This document shows positions 49,475-59,751 of a DNA stretch of 64,000 bases, piece after piece. The DNA is taken from contig OX463783.1 of assembly GCA_949825025.1 (NCBI GenBank), positions 10,327,628-10,391,627 of the forward strand, given 5' to 3'. The notes beneath the pieces are model-generated. The model worked only from the letters and a program-made list of their open reading frames with translations. It searched no databases and had not been told where the DNA came from. Position 1 is the first letter of the stretch. Every line of letters begins with the position of its first letter. Source of the DNA: Siphlonurus alternatus. Its lineage: Eukaryota > Arthropoda > Insecta > Ephemeroptera > Siphlonuridae. A program made the translations under genes and the position numbers.

Positions 49475-50090
49475 CTGAAAATGGCAATTCCTATAATAAG
49501 AAAATATATTTTTATATTTTTACGATACTGTAACACGGATCTATTTCTATTTTTATATATTTATAAACTAACCCACTTATGTTTTTACCTGGTTGTACAG
49601 ACAAAAGGTATATAGGTAAGTTGCCCCAGGGACCTATTTGTGACGTCACAGCTTGGCAGTGGGAAGTTTGACATTTATGAAAAAAAGACCTGCAGCAGTT
49701 CACACACATTTGTTTCAATTTGAGGTATGACGTAGAATCTCTGAGTTTAATATGAAATGTGTATTTATTTACGTCAACAATTTGAATTTTTGTTGAAAAA
49801 AATTAAGATAAATTGTATTGTTTATAATAGTGATATATAGTAGTAAAATTATATTGTTTTTTTTTTAATATTTTGATATTATTTTTATTTTTTTAAGTAT
49901 CTAATAAGTAAATTTAATATTTTAATTTTGTTGAAAATGAAAATAATGAATTATAGTTTAATAAAATGTTTCTATGTATGTTTGTCATGTTATATAATGC
50001 ACATGTCAATATAATGCAAAATACTAAAAACTTTTGTATTAAATGTATTTTCATATTTTATGATAATTTAAAACAATAATTTGACAAAGA
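49475..50090. other. AT-rich stretch, nothing recognised
   Basis: TGACGTCA at 49641-49648. No gene is seen. Confidence 0.45.
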
Positions 50091-50093
50091 CAG

Positions 50094-50458
50094 TTTAAGG
50101 TAGAGATAACACGCCCAATGTTAATAAAAATCCCAGTCATAAAAATTATGAAAAAAAAAAAAAAAAAATGTTCTCAATACATACCTTATCAGTAGGTAAA
50201 ATATCAGGTGTACAAAAACGAGCTATAGTTTTCGAGTTATTAATTTTTAAAGTTGACTAATTTAACATGGAGAAATGGAACTTCCATGTTAAATTAGTCA
50301 ACTTTAAAAATTAATAACTCGCAAGCTAGCAAATTTTTGTGTACATGATATTTTACCTACTGATAATTAAGGTATGTAAAGAAGAACATTTTAAATTATT
50401 TTCATAATTTTCATGAATGGGATTTTTATTAACATTGGGCGTGTTATCTCTAGCTTAA
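50094..50458. mobile_element. Foldback element, GGTAGAGATAAY family, subtype 1, copy 2
   Basis: TTAAGGTAGAGATAACACGC, 'ccaatgttaataaaaatcccagtcataaaaattatg', 'aaaatatcaggtgtacaaaaacgagct', 'ttcgagttattaatttttaaagttgactaatttaacatgga', then the complement to 'gcgtgttatctctagcttaa'. It matches 35385-35757 except that the 'gatcagctgg' block near the ends is missing. Confidence 0.92.
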
Positions 50459-50459
50459 A

Positions 50460-51210
50460 AAAATAATGTTGCATTCCTCTCAGAAGCTCATTTTTCCTTT
50501 CCAATAAATTTTATTTAATTTAAAAATGTTTTGGGGGCATATAATTCATCATTATTAAATACAATTTTTCACTTTGTAATGTCAGAGCTGTCACAACCAA
50601 ATAAATAAGAATGACATTCAACATTTCAAAGGAAAATATTTTTGCCACAATTTTTAAATATTTTAATAATTCATAATAGATGCCATGACAGTTAAGTTTT
50701 TTAATGTACATACTTTAAATATTAACTAAAATTTATATTTACGTTAAAAATGTCCGGTCTCTACTGTGTGTTGTGGTTTCTATTTTTTTCTACTAAAAAT
50801 TTTCACTTTTCAGTCTCATAAATTTTGTTGTTCAATTTGCTTAGCTGAATAAAGGGATATACTGAACACACACTCATTTAATTGCGCATTTACGAAAATA
50901 TTACTCTTATTTCACTGCTTGTGTATGAACGTAATTAGATATAAAATGTAAAAAAAATAAATAAAATAAATAATAAAATTATAAATGTAATTATAAATGT
51001 AATTATATATTTAGTTAATAAATGTAAATGAAATTTCCTCCAGGTGCAAAAGACAAAATAAATTAATTCACGGATTAGCAACAGCGTATATATGCGTATA
51101 TATATGTTGAAACGATAAAATGCTTATAACCATGCACCGTCAAAATATGCTCAACCTTTAATTTTTTTGTGGATAGAGCAAATTATATTCTTTATACATA
51201 AGATTTTTGA
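50460..51210. other. AT-rich stretch, nothing recognised
   Basis: No gene or shared repeat is seen. Confidence 0.45.
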
Positions 51211-51213
51211 ACT

Positions 51214-51283
51214 CTCTACAGAGTCTCTACAGAGTCTCTACAGAGTCTCTACAGAGTCTCTACAGAGTCTCTACAGAGTCTAC
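51214..51283. repeat. 11-bp minisatellite, six perfect units
   Basis: Unit CTCTACAGAGT repeated six times without error (51214-51279), plus a partial unit. The unit is itself nearly palindromic (CTCT-ACA-GAG), so the array can fold into serial small hairpins. Because 11 is not a multiple of 3, reading frames through it shift between units; the 69-codon frame is not evidence of a gene. Confidence 0.96.
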
Positions 51284-51527
51284 GCGCTTAACAATTGTGC
51301 AAAAATCTGTGACGTCCATAGTGTCCATACAAGCTATTTGAGAACTACACCAAGAATAAGTTGGTTAGATCTCTAGCGTGTCTTGTTATCGCGCATCTAT
51401 TGAAAGATTTGTGTTGTGTGTTTTAGTAAGACTAATGAATTATTATCCCTGAGATTTGCAAGCATTTAACTAGATAATTTTTACTTTGATTTTACATTTA
51501 TTCCTGTCTACAAATCTATAAAGTATA

Positions 51528-51814
51528 GAGGCTTCAAGTGAGTGCGCTCGCGATGCGCAACTGTTGTCACTAAGGTCTATCTTGCACTTGAAAATGAAGC
51601 AAAGTTTTTTTTTAACTTTTCTTGGTTATAAATCAATTAAAAAATTGAATTTTTGAATTTTCTATTGTATTTTTTCAGTTTGGACCAAAGTTCCATAAAG
51701 GAATGTTCCCTAAAAAATTTTATTCTTATTGAAAAAAAGAATTCACGTTTTTTTTTACATATAGGTTTATATAGGATGGTGGGAACACCGAAAAATCAGC
51801 TGATTTGAAACCTC
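51528..51814. mobile_element. TA-flanked MITE, GAGGCTTCAAGT family, copy 2
   Basis: TA/GAGGCTTCAAGTGAG at the left. The right end is 'ggatggtgggaacaccgaaaaatcagctgatttgaaacctc'/TA, whose complement GAGGTTTCAAATCAGCTGAT matches the left end over about 11 bp. It is 287 bp with no coding sequence. The right 45 bp match copy 1 (32041-32320) closely, while the interior is only loosely similar. Confidence 0.8.
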
Positions 51815-52189
51815 TATATAAATTTATATTTTTTTTATCTGAAACCATGAGGAAAGTGATGAGAAAATGTTATTATACTGTTAAATCGGTTTATTGAGAT
51901 AAATAAAATGTTTGCTAGAATGCGATCGACCATCGGCCACCTGTTGTCCACGTAATATTCTAAGACCGCCCACTTTCTCTCTATATCATGTAAAAAAAAC
52001 TTTACTACTATAATATCACTATCATAATAGCATAATATCTCTCTACATTATACTTTTACATGCAGCTCCTAAATATAGTTGACAAATTTCAACATTAAAT
52101 TATCCATAAAAAACTAACCTACTTTTTAAAAATTTATTTTTACAAGTCAGGAATATAATATAACTTGAAAAAAATTATGATGAAAAATG

Positions 52190-52410
52190 TCATCTTTAAC
52201 TCGTAATTCTTTATACTTTTCTAAAACCTAATTTTATTACGTCTTTTTACCCTTCCTCGCTCAAAGTACGAAATACAATGGAGACAATATTTCTAACATT
52301 TCATACTCAATAAGAAGAAAGAATACGTAATCTAGCCTTTTTTTTTTACTTATTTTTTCTTCGGAAATGACACAAAATAAGAGAAAAAATATGGGAGAGA
52401 CTCCAATAGT
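52190..52410 (-). mobile_element. R-family dispersed repeat, diverged and truncated
   Basis: 'aactcgtaattctt...taaaacctaattttattacgtctttttacc', 'cctcgctcaaagtacgaaatacaatggagacaatatttctaacatttcatactcaataagaag', 'acgtaatctagcctttt', 'gagagactccaatag' then a long T-run. The end with 'gcgaataaaagatgaaat' is cut off where the T-run begins, consistent with retroposon insertion. Confidence 0.7.
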
Positions 52411-52540
52411 TTTTTTTTTTTTTTTTTTTTTTTTTATTGACATTTAATATTACAGTAGTGTCCAGAGAAGGCAAAGCCTTATATTCTATAGTGCACAATA
52501 CATTATTTTGTTGTCAATTTAACTAAGAGTATATAATAAT
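52411..52540 (-). mobile_element. Retroposon 3' end with poly(A), minus orientation
   Basis: On the minus strand it reads '...ggctttgccttctctggacactactgtaatattaaatgtcAATAAA' followed by an A-run of about 27. A polyadenylation signal directly before a long A-run marks the 3' end of a LINE copy or processed transcript. It interrupts the R copy to its left. Upstream extent is uncertain and no frame is recognised. Confidence 0.55.
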
Positions 52541-52544
52541 TTTA

Positions 52545-54300
52545 ATTTTTAATAAGTGCATTTTATATTGTGATTCTTTTTATCAGAAATTTATTAAATC
52601 TTAAGTTCTTTTTTAATTAACATATTTAAAATGATTTTTAAAAAATACTAATATCAATAATTAAGTTGAAAATTTTACAATAATTGCATAATAAAATCCC
52701 TAAGATCCTAATTACAGTGAATATTAGTGAATAATAGAACAAATTTATTACATAAACGATTATACAATCGGGTATATTATTATACTAAACAAGGACATAT
52801 AATTTGGACAGCTATAGTATAAGTTAAAGATTTTTATTGTACATGCACAATACTATTTTTTTACATAATATAACATCAAAATATAAAAAAAATGTCATAC
52901 ACTTGTGACGTATACTCATTGAAATTCCTTTTGTCCTAAAATCTTATATGTCAAAGCAAGATATTAAAATTCTATGTAAGCATGAAATGTGACAAAGAGA
53001 ATTGAAAATTTCAAGTAAATCTTGAAAAAAAGAAAATGATATTTATTGTTTCTTAAATTGAAATATACGACATATTATAAGGATTTTAAGTAAAGAATAA
53101 CCTTTGCTACATTACATTACTTTTCTAAGAATAAAAAGCACTTGAAATTTAATTTAAACTAATGATATTAGTAATTAATTTTAAGAACATATTTAATTAA
53201 TGTTTATAACCTTTAGTTATAACATGTGATGTGTTAATGAAAATTAAGACTTTAAAATTAAGAGTGGTAAAATTCCACTTTAAATTTAAAATTTTAAGAA
53301 TTTGCACATTTTTTATTTATTTATTTTTTTGATATCAAGGCTATTGACCCAATGACACTGGCTAGTACGTACACAATCTTTGCTATATATGGAAAATTAA
53401 AATGCCTTAATAGGAAGGCTAAAATCATTTGGTTGCTACACCAAAGGGTACTAAAGGTTATTTTTCAACAATTCCGTCGAATTTTCCTCAAGATTATAAT
53501 GCTACTAACTTATTTCATGCACGTGTATATACTTTTTTTTTTTTTTAGCTTCTCAACTGAACTCTATTATAGGGTACTGGCCACAATTAAGTGACTGAAT
53601 TTAACCTCCCGGCTCTTCGTAACGTTAATTACAGCAATTTTTATACTATCACAAACCTTCAATGATAAAAAAAAAAAAAAAAGGTCTGGTGTATAAAATT
53701 TCTATTATTCTACTTTACCATAGTATAGAGAGATGGAGACGCTTTCGTTTTGTACAATTTTTATGTAACACAACTTGCTTACGTCAAATTTAGTCAATAT
53801 TTAGGAAGTTTATTAATACCAATTCTAGGAAAAAGTAAAAAGTATAGGAAAAAATAATGGTATTATATCATTATTTGTCAAACATAAATAAAAGAATATT
53901 CAGTAAAAATCTGTCGGACAAAGTAGGTAAATACTCGAACTAATTGGTAATACGTCATTACGTCATATAATATATAGAAATATTAGATAAAATTATTAAG
54001 TGTAATTAAATATTTGTTTATTAAATATATTTTTATTATTTACAATAATTTAAAAAATTTAGTATTTATTTGATAACTTAAATCATGCTTGTAAATATTA
54101 GCTATTAAAAAATCACACTAAATAATAAAATTACATTATTAAAACTATATAATAATGAAGCAATAGTATTGTTGTGTTTTTTTCCGATAAAATAAAGATA
54201 GAAAACTAGTTTAAAAAAAAGTTATATCTCATTCACACAATTTAACGATACTGCTCTTGAGTTAAAAAAAAAATAAAAAACTCTTTTGAAGTTCATAAGC
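52545..54300. other. Long AT-rich stretch, nothing recognised
   Basis: A frame at 53352-53594 (80 codons; basic then hydrophobic) has no recognisable domain. Poly(T) and poly(A) runs lie near 53530 and 53668. Confidence 0.45.
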
Positions 54301-54305
54301 TATGA

Positions 54306-54432
54306 GGTATGTTCGTAAATACACAATCAGATGATAATTATTTGATTTTCTTTATATTTATAGAGGTAGAGAAAGTTCATCCAATTATTGACTCATGAAT
54401 TGATTGATGCTTCATAGATGAACAGACCTATA
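54306..54432. mobile_element. Foldback element, GTTCGTAAATACAC family, degraded
   Basis: The left arm GGTATGTTCGTAAATACACAATCAG is intact. The right end has 'ttcatagatgaacagacctatag', retaining only the outer GAACAG-ACC part. It is recognised by comparison with 19996-20110. Confidence 0.6.
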
Positions 54433-54499
54433 GTAAACTATAAAAATATACACCATTCCTTTTTTTATCAAATACAAATAAATAACACTGCACCTATTA

Positions 54500-54705
54500 C
54501 ATTCTAGTAGTGATTGATGATCATCTCAATCAAAGAATCAAATAGAGACTATTTCCATTAAAATTACCATGGTTACCTCAACCACAACAATGTAAATGGA
54601 TGGATTGCTAAGCCATATGACATCCTGGTTTAGGAAGGATAATTCAAAATCCTAAATAGCGCCTTATAGATTAGGTTTATGAAAATCCATCCCGTAATAT
54701 AAAAT
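54500..54705 (+). mobile_element. SINE copy, diverged
   Basis: 'gtgattgatgatcatctcaatcaaa', then 'attaccatggttacctcaaccacaacaatgtaaatggatggattgctaagccat', then 'tagattaggtttatgaaaatccatcccg'. The order matches the 38810-39060 copy, with many substitutions and an insertion. Confidence 0.6.
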
Positions 54706-54939
54706 TATCACTTTTTAACCGTCACCAGAATTCAGTTCAATAAAAAAATGAAGAAAATTGAAAATTCCCACACAATATTGTGCATTGAGAGAAAAAAATA
54801 TATTTAAGACTGCATAAATTTAAGAGACAACTTTCAGGGATCATGTAAAATTTGTGGGAAAAATTTGAATCTTAAATAATTAAAAAATGTAATCTTAATG
54901 TTTTGTGAATTATTTTTATAATTTGGGAACACCATAGGT

Positions 54940-55145
54940 TATCTATCGTCCGGAATAATGAGCCATCTCCTCACCATGATCTCATTGCAATAATGAGCTA
55001 TCTGCTATTTCAAGTGAGATTAGTTATAAGCGTTATTTTATATTGATTTACAGCTCATTAATTGCACTCACCTGAAATAGCAAATAGCTCATTATTGCAA
55101 CGAAATCGTGGTAAGCAGATAGTTCATTATTGCGGACGATAAGGT
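54940..55145. mobile_element. Foldback element, about 205 bp
   Basis: TTATCTATCGTCCGGAATAA, 'tgagccatctcctcaccatgatctcattgcaataatgagctatctgctatttcaagtgag', then the complement in reverse: 'actcacctgaaatagcaaatagctcattattgcaacgaaatcgtggtaagcagatagttcattattgcggacgataa'. The arms are about 80 bp with about 15% mismatch. The motif 'caataatgagctat' is repeated within each arm. No second copy is seen. Confidence 0.85.
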
Positions 55146-55149
55146 ACGA

Positions 55150-55435
55150 TTAATATACTGTTTTCTTTGTTATGAAAGCTACTTTTTTTATATACCTCAA
55201 AGTTCCTATTAGTTAAAATACTATAAAAAATACTTCCATTAACATGCAGCATAATTGTTAATTATGATAAAGTTTTACTTTACACTACGTCGTACTACCT
55301 GCCCTGTGACGTCACGAGTGTGGGAAGAGGACACGCCCACTTGACTGTTGCGTGGGATGATTGTAAAGTCGACTTCAAAAATGTTCAAACTTCAAGATGA
55401 CTTCATTCAGATCGAGGTACCACTAGAAATAATTA
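55150..55435. other. Unassigned; GC-richer patch with CRE
   Basis: GCCCTGTGACGTCACGAGTG (TGACGTCA at 55307-55314) followed by 'gggaagaggacacgcccacttg'. A full CRE next to a GC-box-like CACGCCC is promoter-like, but no transcript evidence is visible. Confidence 0.3.
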
Positions 55436-55438
55436 TTG

Positions 55439-55777
55439 GGTGCGATTCACGAAACAGTTAAGGTGGATTCACATGGCGATTTCTACCATGCGACGCGACG
55501 TGAATAATGCGCACTTGCTGTAACATCCATTGGCGGCCATATTGGGCGATTAAAAGAAAAAGAGCATCGTAATTAACGCGATTACCGGCGAATTCGCCGC
55601 CGCATAGGACTTCACAGCTTTTACGTCAAAATCGCGTCGCATCGCCGTTGTCGCCATCTGAATCCGCCTTTAGCCAGGTTTCTAACCACGTTTAACTAGG
55701 TGGTTTAACACGTCAAACAGGTATAGTTATAAACGTGGTTAGAAACATGGCTAACTTGTTCGTGAATCGCACCCATT
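55439..55777. mobile_element. GCGATTCACGAAGC palindrome interrupted by a GC-rich MITE
   Basis: The left end GGGTGCGATTCACGAAACAG is followed after six bases by the inserted MITE (55461-55669). The host resumes 'tagccaggtttctaaccacgtttaac...aaacgtggttagaaacatggctaacttgttcgtgaatcgcaccc'. Removing the insert and one TTA restores the family sequence CAGTTAGCCAGG exactly. Confidence 0.93.
55461..55669 (+). mobile_element. GC-rich AGGYGGATTC MITE, copy 3, nested
   Basis: AGGTGGATTCACATGGCGAT ... 'cgcgattaccggcgaattcgccgccgcatagga' ... 'cgttgtcgccatctgaatccgcct', 209 bp, flanked by TTA at 55458-55460 and 55670-55672. It is nearly identical over the centre to copy 1 (42832-43036). Confidence 0.94.
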
Positions 55778-55953
55778 ATCTTTTATTATCTGTATAATAA
55801 GTGGTGTGTAATTGATATATTTGTCTAGAATAATATGAGTATACTCTCATTAAAAAATTATTCAATTTCTATACAGTGTATATGATTATGCACATAATAT
55901 AATATAAGAACGAACTAATTATGCCATGTCATAGTGCGACAGAAGAATTTATG

Positions 55954-56068
55954 TACACTCGTCGCCTTAGAAAATTTCCCACTTATTAATCACCGTGCCC
56001 TGTGTTATTCTTACGGGGCATTGTGATTAACAAGGCTGCAAAAAGAAATTTTCTGAGGTGACAACTGT
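55954..56068. mobile_element. Foldback element, GTCGTCGCC family
   Basis: 'tacactcgtcgccttagaaaatttccc', 'attaatcaccgtgccc', loop 'tgtgttattctta', 'cggggcattgtgattaacaaggctgcaaaaagaaattttctgaggtgacaactgta'. The left arm lacks the 'gcagccttgt' block present on the right, a small deletion. Confidence 0.85.
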
Positions 56069-56074
56069 ACACCA

Positions 56075-57395
56075 TCCCACTCATTTTGTTTAAAACTGTA
56101 TACTATTTACATTTTTCTCACGTGTGTCTTTTGAACAACCAATGTTTTCTATAACATTAATTCTGACTGACTTACTTCAGTTCTAAAGCAAGATTTAATT
56201 AATGTTCTAAATATATACATTATATAATTAAAGCAATCTTACTTGGCTGTATTAAAACTATATATTATTATATAATATTTAAATTCATTTATACAATATT
56301 TTAATTAATATATATGTATGTGAAATTGTAGAACAGCACCAACTCATAAAGCTTCTGGTCTTAGTAGGACTGTATTTTTTTATTTTAGCAATAAAACTAT
56401 TTGCCAAAATTGTTAAAACTCCAAAAATTGCCCACACATGCAGAATTTTCGCAGGGATAACAAAAACTTTGTCTAGAGATATGCACCTCAAGACAGCACG
56501 AACTTTAATCTTGTCTCACTAGCTGGTACTGCAGCTCAAAGCAGAAAAAATGTGAATATTTAAAATTTGAAAAGAAGAGAACCCATGCATGCACTCTATC
56601 CCAAAAATTTCAATTTCACCACACCGAGCTGATTTCTGTTTATGTTTACGTGAGGCGGGAGAGGGGTTTCCCTATACAAACACATTGCGAAGGGGGCGCA
56701 GGAGGGAGGGAAAAGAGAAAGTTTTGGCAGGCCAGATTATACAGTGAGCATAGGCAAAATGACGAAAAAAATTATAAAAAATACTTTTAACAGTTTTTTG
56801 GCGGTGAGATTTTTTTTATGAGTTCTATCGTGTACTGTTATAGTATTATTGAAGTATTTAAAGTTGATTTATTTTATTAAGTGAAGTAAAAAAATTATTT
56901 TTCACTTTGTTTATATGCTAGTCCGTGCATTCTGACCCTCCTCGCATGACGTCAGCGCAATCCCCTCTGACTGTATGGCAACGCCTACCTACAAACAGAG
57001 CTGAGAGATAATGTTTGTGTTGTCCCGAGAAATTCATTTTGTATTTTTTTAAACTTACGTCAGTCCGACTATATACTGACATTGACAGCCCACGCTGAAT
57101 AAATTTAGATCATACTACGTAGTGTAAATATTGCAACTGAACGAGATAATATAATTGAACCTCCCTGATAATCTTTCAAACAAGTTTTTGTGAATACTTA
57201 TAACGTAATCAGTTTATAAAATAAAGTGTTATGTGACTAAAATAGTAATGAATGGAATAATATTAATTCAAATACGTACAAAAGTTAGTTTTAGAATATG
57301 ATTCTCACATTTAAAAGAAAGTATAACCCATGTGATTGATTTGAATGTATTTATATATTTTTTTTTATTAGTTATAATTGAAGGCGTGGGTGCAT
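56075..57395. other. Unassigned stretch with two GC-richer patches
   Basis: 56640-56750 (GAGGCGGGAGAGGGGTTTCC, 'gcgaagggggcgcaggagggagg') and 56935-57010 (CATGACGTCAGCGCAATCCC, with TGACGTCA at 56947-56954) stand out from AT-rich surroundings. They could be part of a promoter region. No exon is supported. A minus-strand 68-codon frame at 56285-56491 is unrecognised. Confidence 0.35.
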
Positions 57396-57399
57396 TTTT

Positions 57400-57703
57400 T
57401 TAAAGGATATGACCCCCTTGATTTGATTGAATAAGACTTGCAGGAGACTTAATATTTGTCAACAATGGAATTAAGTCATAAAAACCTTGAAGTATTTTTG
57501 TCTTGCCAATATTTTTTAAAAATGAGTTAGAAGAATAAAATTGATAAAATGTGAGATAACCACCCACTTGAATTTTTTTGCTCAATTTATAATAAAATTT
57601 GGTTTTAGAATTTTCTCGATTTTTTATTACATTCTTATTCTTCTGAAATAAATTTAATATTCTATAATGACTCTAAAGTATCTATAGCTAATATAAATCG
57701 TTA
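57400..57703 (+). mobile_element. GATGAATCTCAGT-family MITE, diverged copy
   Basis: 'ttaaaggatatgaccccc', 'aataagacttgcaggagactta', 'gtcaacaatggaattaagtcataaaa', 'atgagttagaa', 'tgtgagataaccaccc', 'gaattttctcgattttttattacattc', 'aatataaatcgttaaaa'. The order matches 16168-16504. Both termini are eroded. A minus-strand 61-codon frame is antisense to it. Confidence 0.68.
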
Positions 57704-57839
57704 AAATAAACACGATTCTAATTCAATCAATGATATATAATGATTAATTAGAAATTAGAATTTTTGTTTATATCATAGATTGTTTAATTTGATGTATTCC
57801 AGATATATGGAGTGTCCCTATATAGTTGAAAAATTATAT

Positions 57840-58045
57840 ATTTTCTCCTCATCATTATTTACATGTCTTAACCCTGATTTTTTTTTTACGTTTATAACTT
57901 AAAAAACATGTCTTATTTGTTCCTCGCTTAAAGTGAGGACAGCATTTTATGCTCTTTAAGAGGTAATAAGATCAGATAATCTTGTCTTTTTCCTCGAAAA
58001 TAGTGCAAAATAAGAAGAATAAATGTAAGCAGAGACGTTTTAAGT
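57840..58045 (-). mobile_element. R-family dispersed repeat, diverged copy
   Basis: 'tttacatgtcttaaccctgatttt', 'acatgtcttatttgttcctcgcttaaagtgaggac', then 'agcattttatgctctttaagaggtaataagatcagataatcttgtctttttcctcgaaaatagtgcaaaataag'. It lacks the 'gaaatggagacaatat' block. Confidence 0.7.
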
Positions 58046-58049
58046 ATAA

Positions 58050-59745
58050 AACATTAAAGTAATAAATTGTTAATTAATTATTATTATTAAATTAAATTTA
58101 TTTCAACTCGATGGTTCACTACAATCATAATCAGTTAATCAGAGTAATAACGAGAGAGCATTAACTTGTAAATAAGACACAATGATATTATAATTTGTGT
58201 GGGCAGCACAGCAAATTGAATGCAAACGCTATGACTTGGAAACCAAGAGATCAACATTCGAAACTCCTGAGGCATTTAAATTTTCAAAACAACCTGTACC
58301 TGAGAGTGAACTCGAGCACGTACCACCAAGCAGCTACCAATTACAATCTGAGACTACAATCATGTTTGAATGCTTCAGTAGGTTTGTTAAAATGTGAAAA
58401 CTACTAATTGTGACTTTGAATTAAGCAAACGTATGTCAGGTATTTTTAATTGTTTTTCTTTTAAAATATGAAACTTAACGAAATATCTGATACATTATTT
58501 ATTTTATACACTTTTATAAAAAGTATTTTATTATTTAGAAAAATAATTCTGAAAGTGGTTTACTGTGTTACTAGCACTAGCATACATTTTTTTTTATTTG
58601 ATGATTGAATGTTTGTTTTAACGTGGTATTTTGACAGTATTTCAAACAAGCTTTGAAACTTTTTTTTTTTTTTTGTATGCTGAGTTCACCGAGTAGTTAT
58701 AAATTAAAATATAAATTCTCATAGGATATCAATTTTAATGCAAATTTGTTTCTGTTTTTTTTTTTTTTTTTTTTAGTTAACAATTTTTGTTACGTGGGAA
58801 GTTAATGCAAAATAACACGCCCTTCCTTAACCATTTAAATAATATTAAACTTTTTTAGTTCAGTTATAAGTTATTTAATTAATTTTCCCCGCTAAAATCT
58901 ACACTGTTATTTTTAATATCTTCGTATAAAAGTGTCCACCTATATAAAATATAGCCAAATTATATACGAGAATTTCATGTTTACTTTTTGGGTAGCAGGG
59001 AGATGCCCAAAGCCACCCGAAGATCTTCGAGATGTAGGCAGAAAACCCTAAAATTCTATATGTTGTGCGGGTTAACGTAACTCATATTTCTTTTTAATGG
59101 TGCCAAATATTTTTCTTCAATAGCATTGGTTCTTTTTGTCACCACTCATGAAAGAAAATTATGCGAATAGCCATGAGAAATTAATTTCCATACCAACTTA
59201 AGCACGTATCTGCTATGCCGCTGACGATGTTTTGCCTACACAATCGTGACGTCACATTGTAGTATGTCGGCTGGTGAAAGACCAGAATATTTTCAGGTAC
59301 TGTAATAGGTATAACACATGCCATTGATTGTTAATTTATGTTAAGGAAAGTTTACACACCACCACCATCTAGCTAGTCGTCTGCATCCAAAATAAAGATA
59401 TGAAAAAATCTTGCTTTTGAACGGTATCAAAAATTATCAATACTGTGGCCCGGCCTTTCGCTCTTATCATAACCTCTGGACCGATGAAAACATCGACATA
59501 ACAATACAATACTTTAGACGATGACTTAGATAACAACGTGACAAGTTATTTTAATACACATCAACGGTGCGCCACTATTTCTCTGCTAGATTTTCAACGT
59601 ATATGCAACCCGCTTTACTTTAAAGTTGAACGGGTTGCCTAACATTGCGGCGCCATGAAATTCGTTTTTCTCCTTCCTCTATTATTTAAATTTAATGAGA
59701 ACTTGATGATCAAACTAGCCCATTGTAAGTTATGTTTCCTTTAGT
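58050..59745. other. Unassigned stretch
   Basis: 58195-58407 carries two overlapping plus-strand frames of about 70 codons with no domain. 58980-59300 is GC-richer and ends in 'cgatgttttgcctacacaatcgtgacgtcacattg...ggtgaaagacc', which resembles 60797-60846 inside the nested element. A perfect 8-bp stem (GCAACCCG/CGGGTTGC) lies at about 59607-59638. No gene is recognised. Confidence 0.35.
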
Positions 59746-59751
59746 TTAGTC

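Noticed and set aside
49015..49533. Two similar 66-67 codon proteins on opposite strands, suggesting a duplicated gene
   Set aside because: They are the two arms of one foldback element read on opposite strands.
52261..52443. Lys-rich minus-strand frame as a nuclear protein
   Set aside because: The Lys run translates the poly(A)/poly(T) of a retroposon tail and the rest is an R-family repeat.
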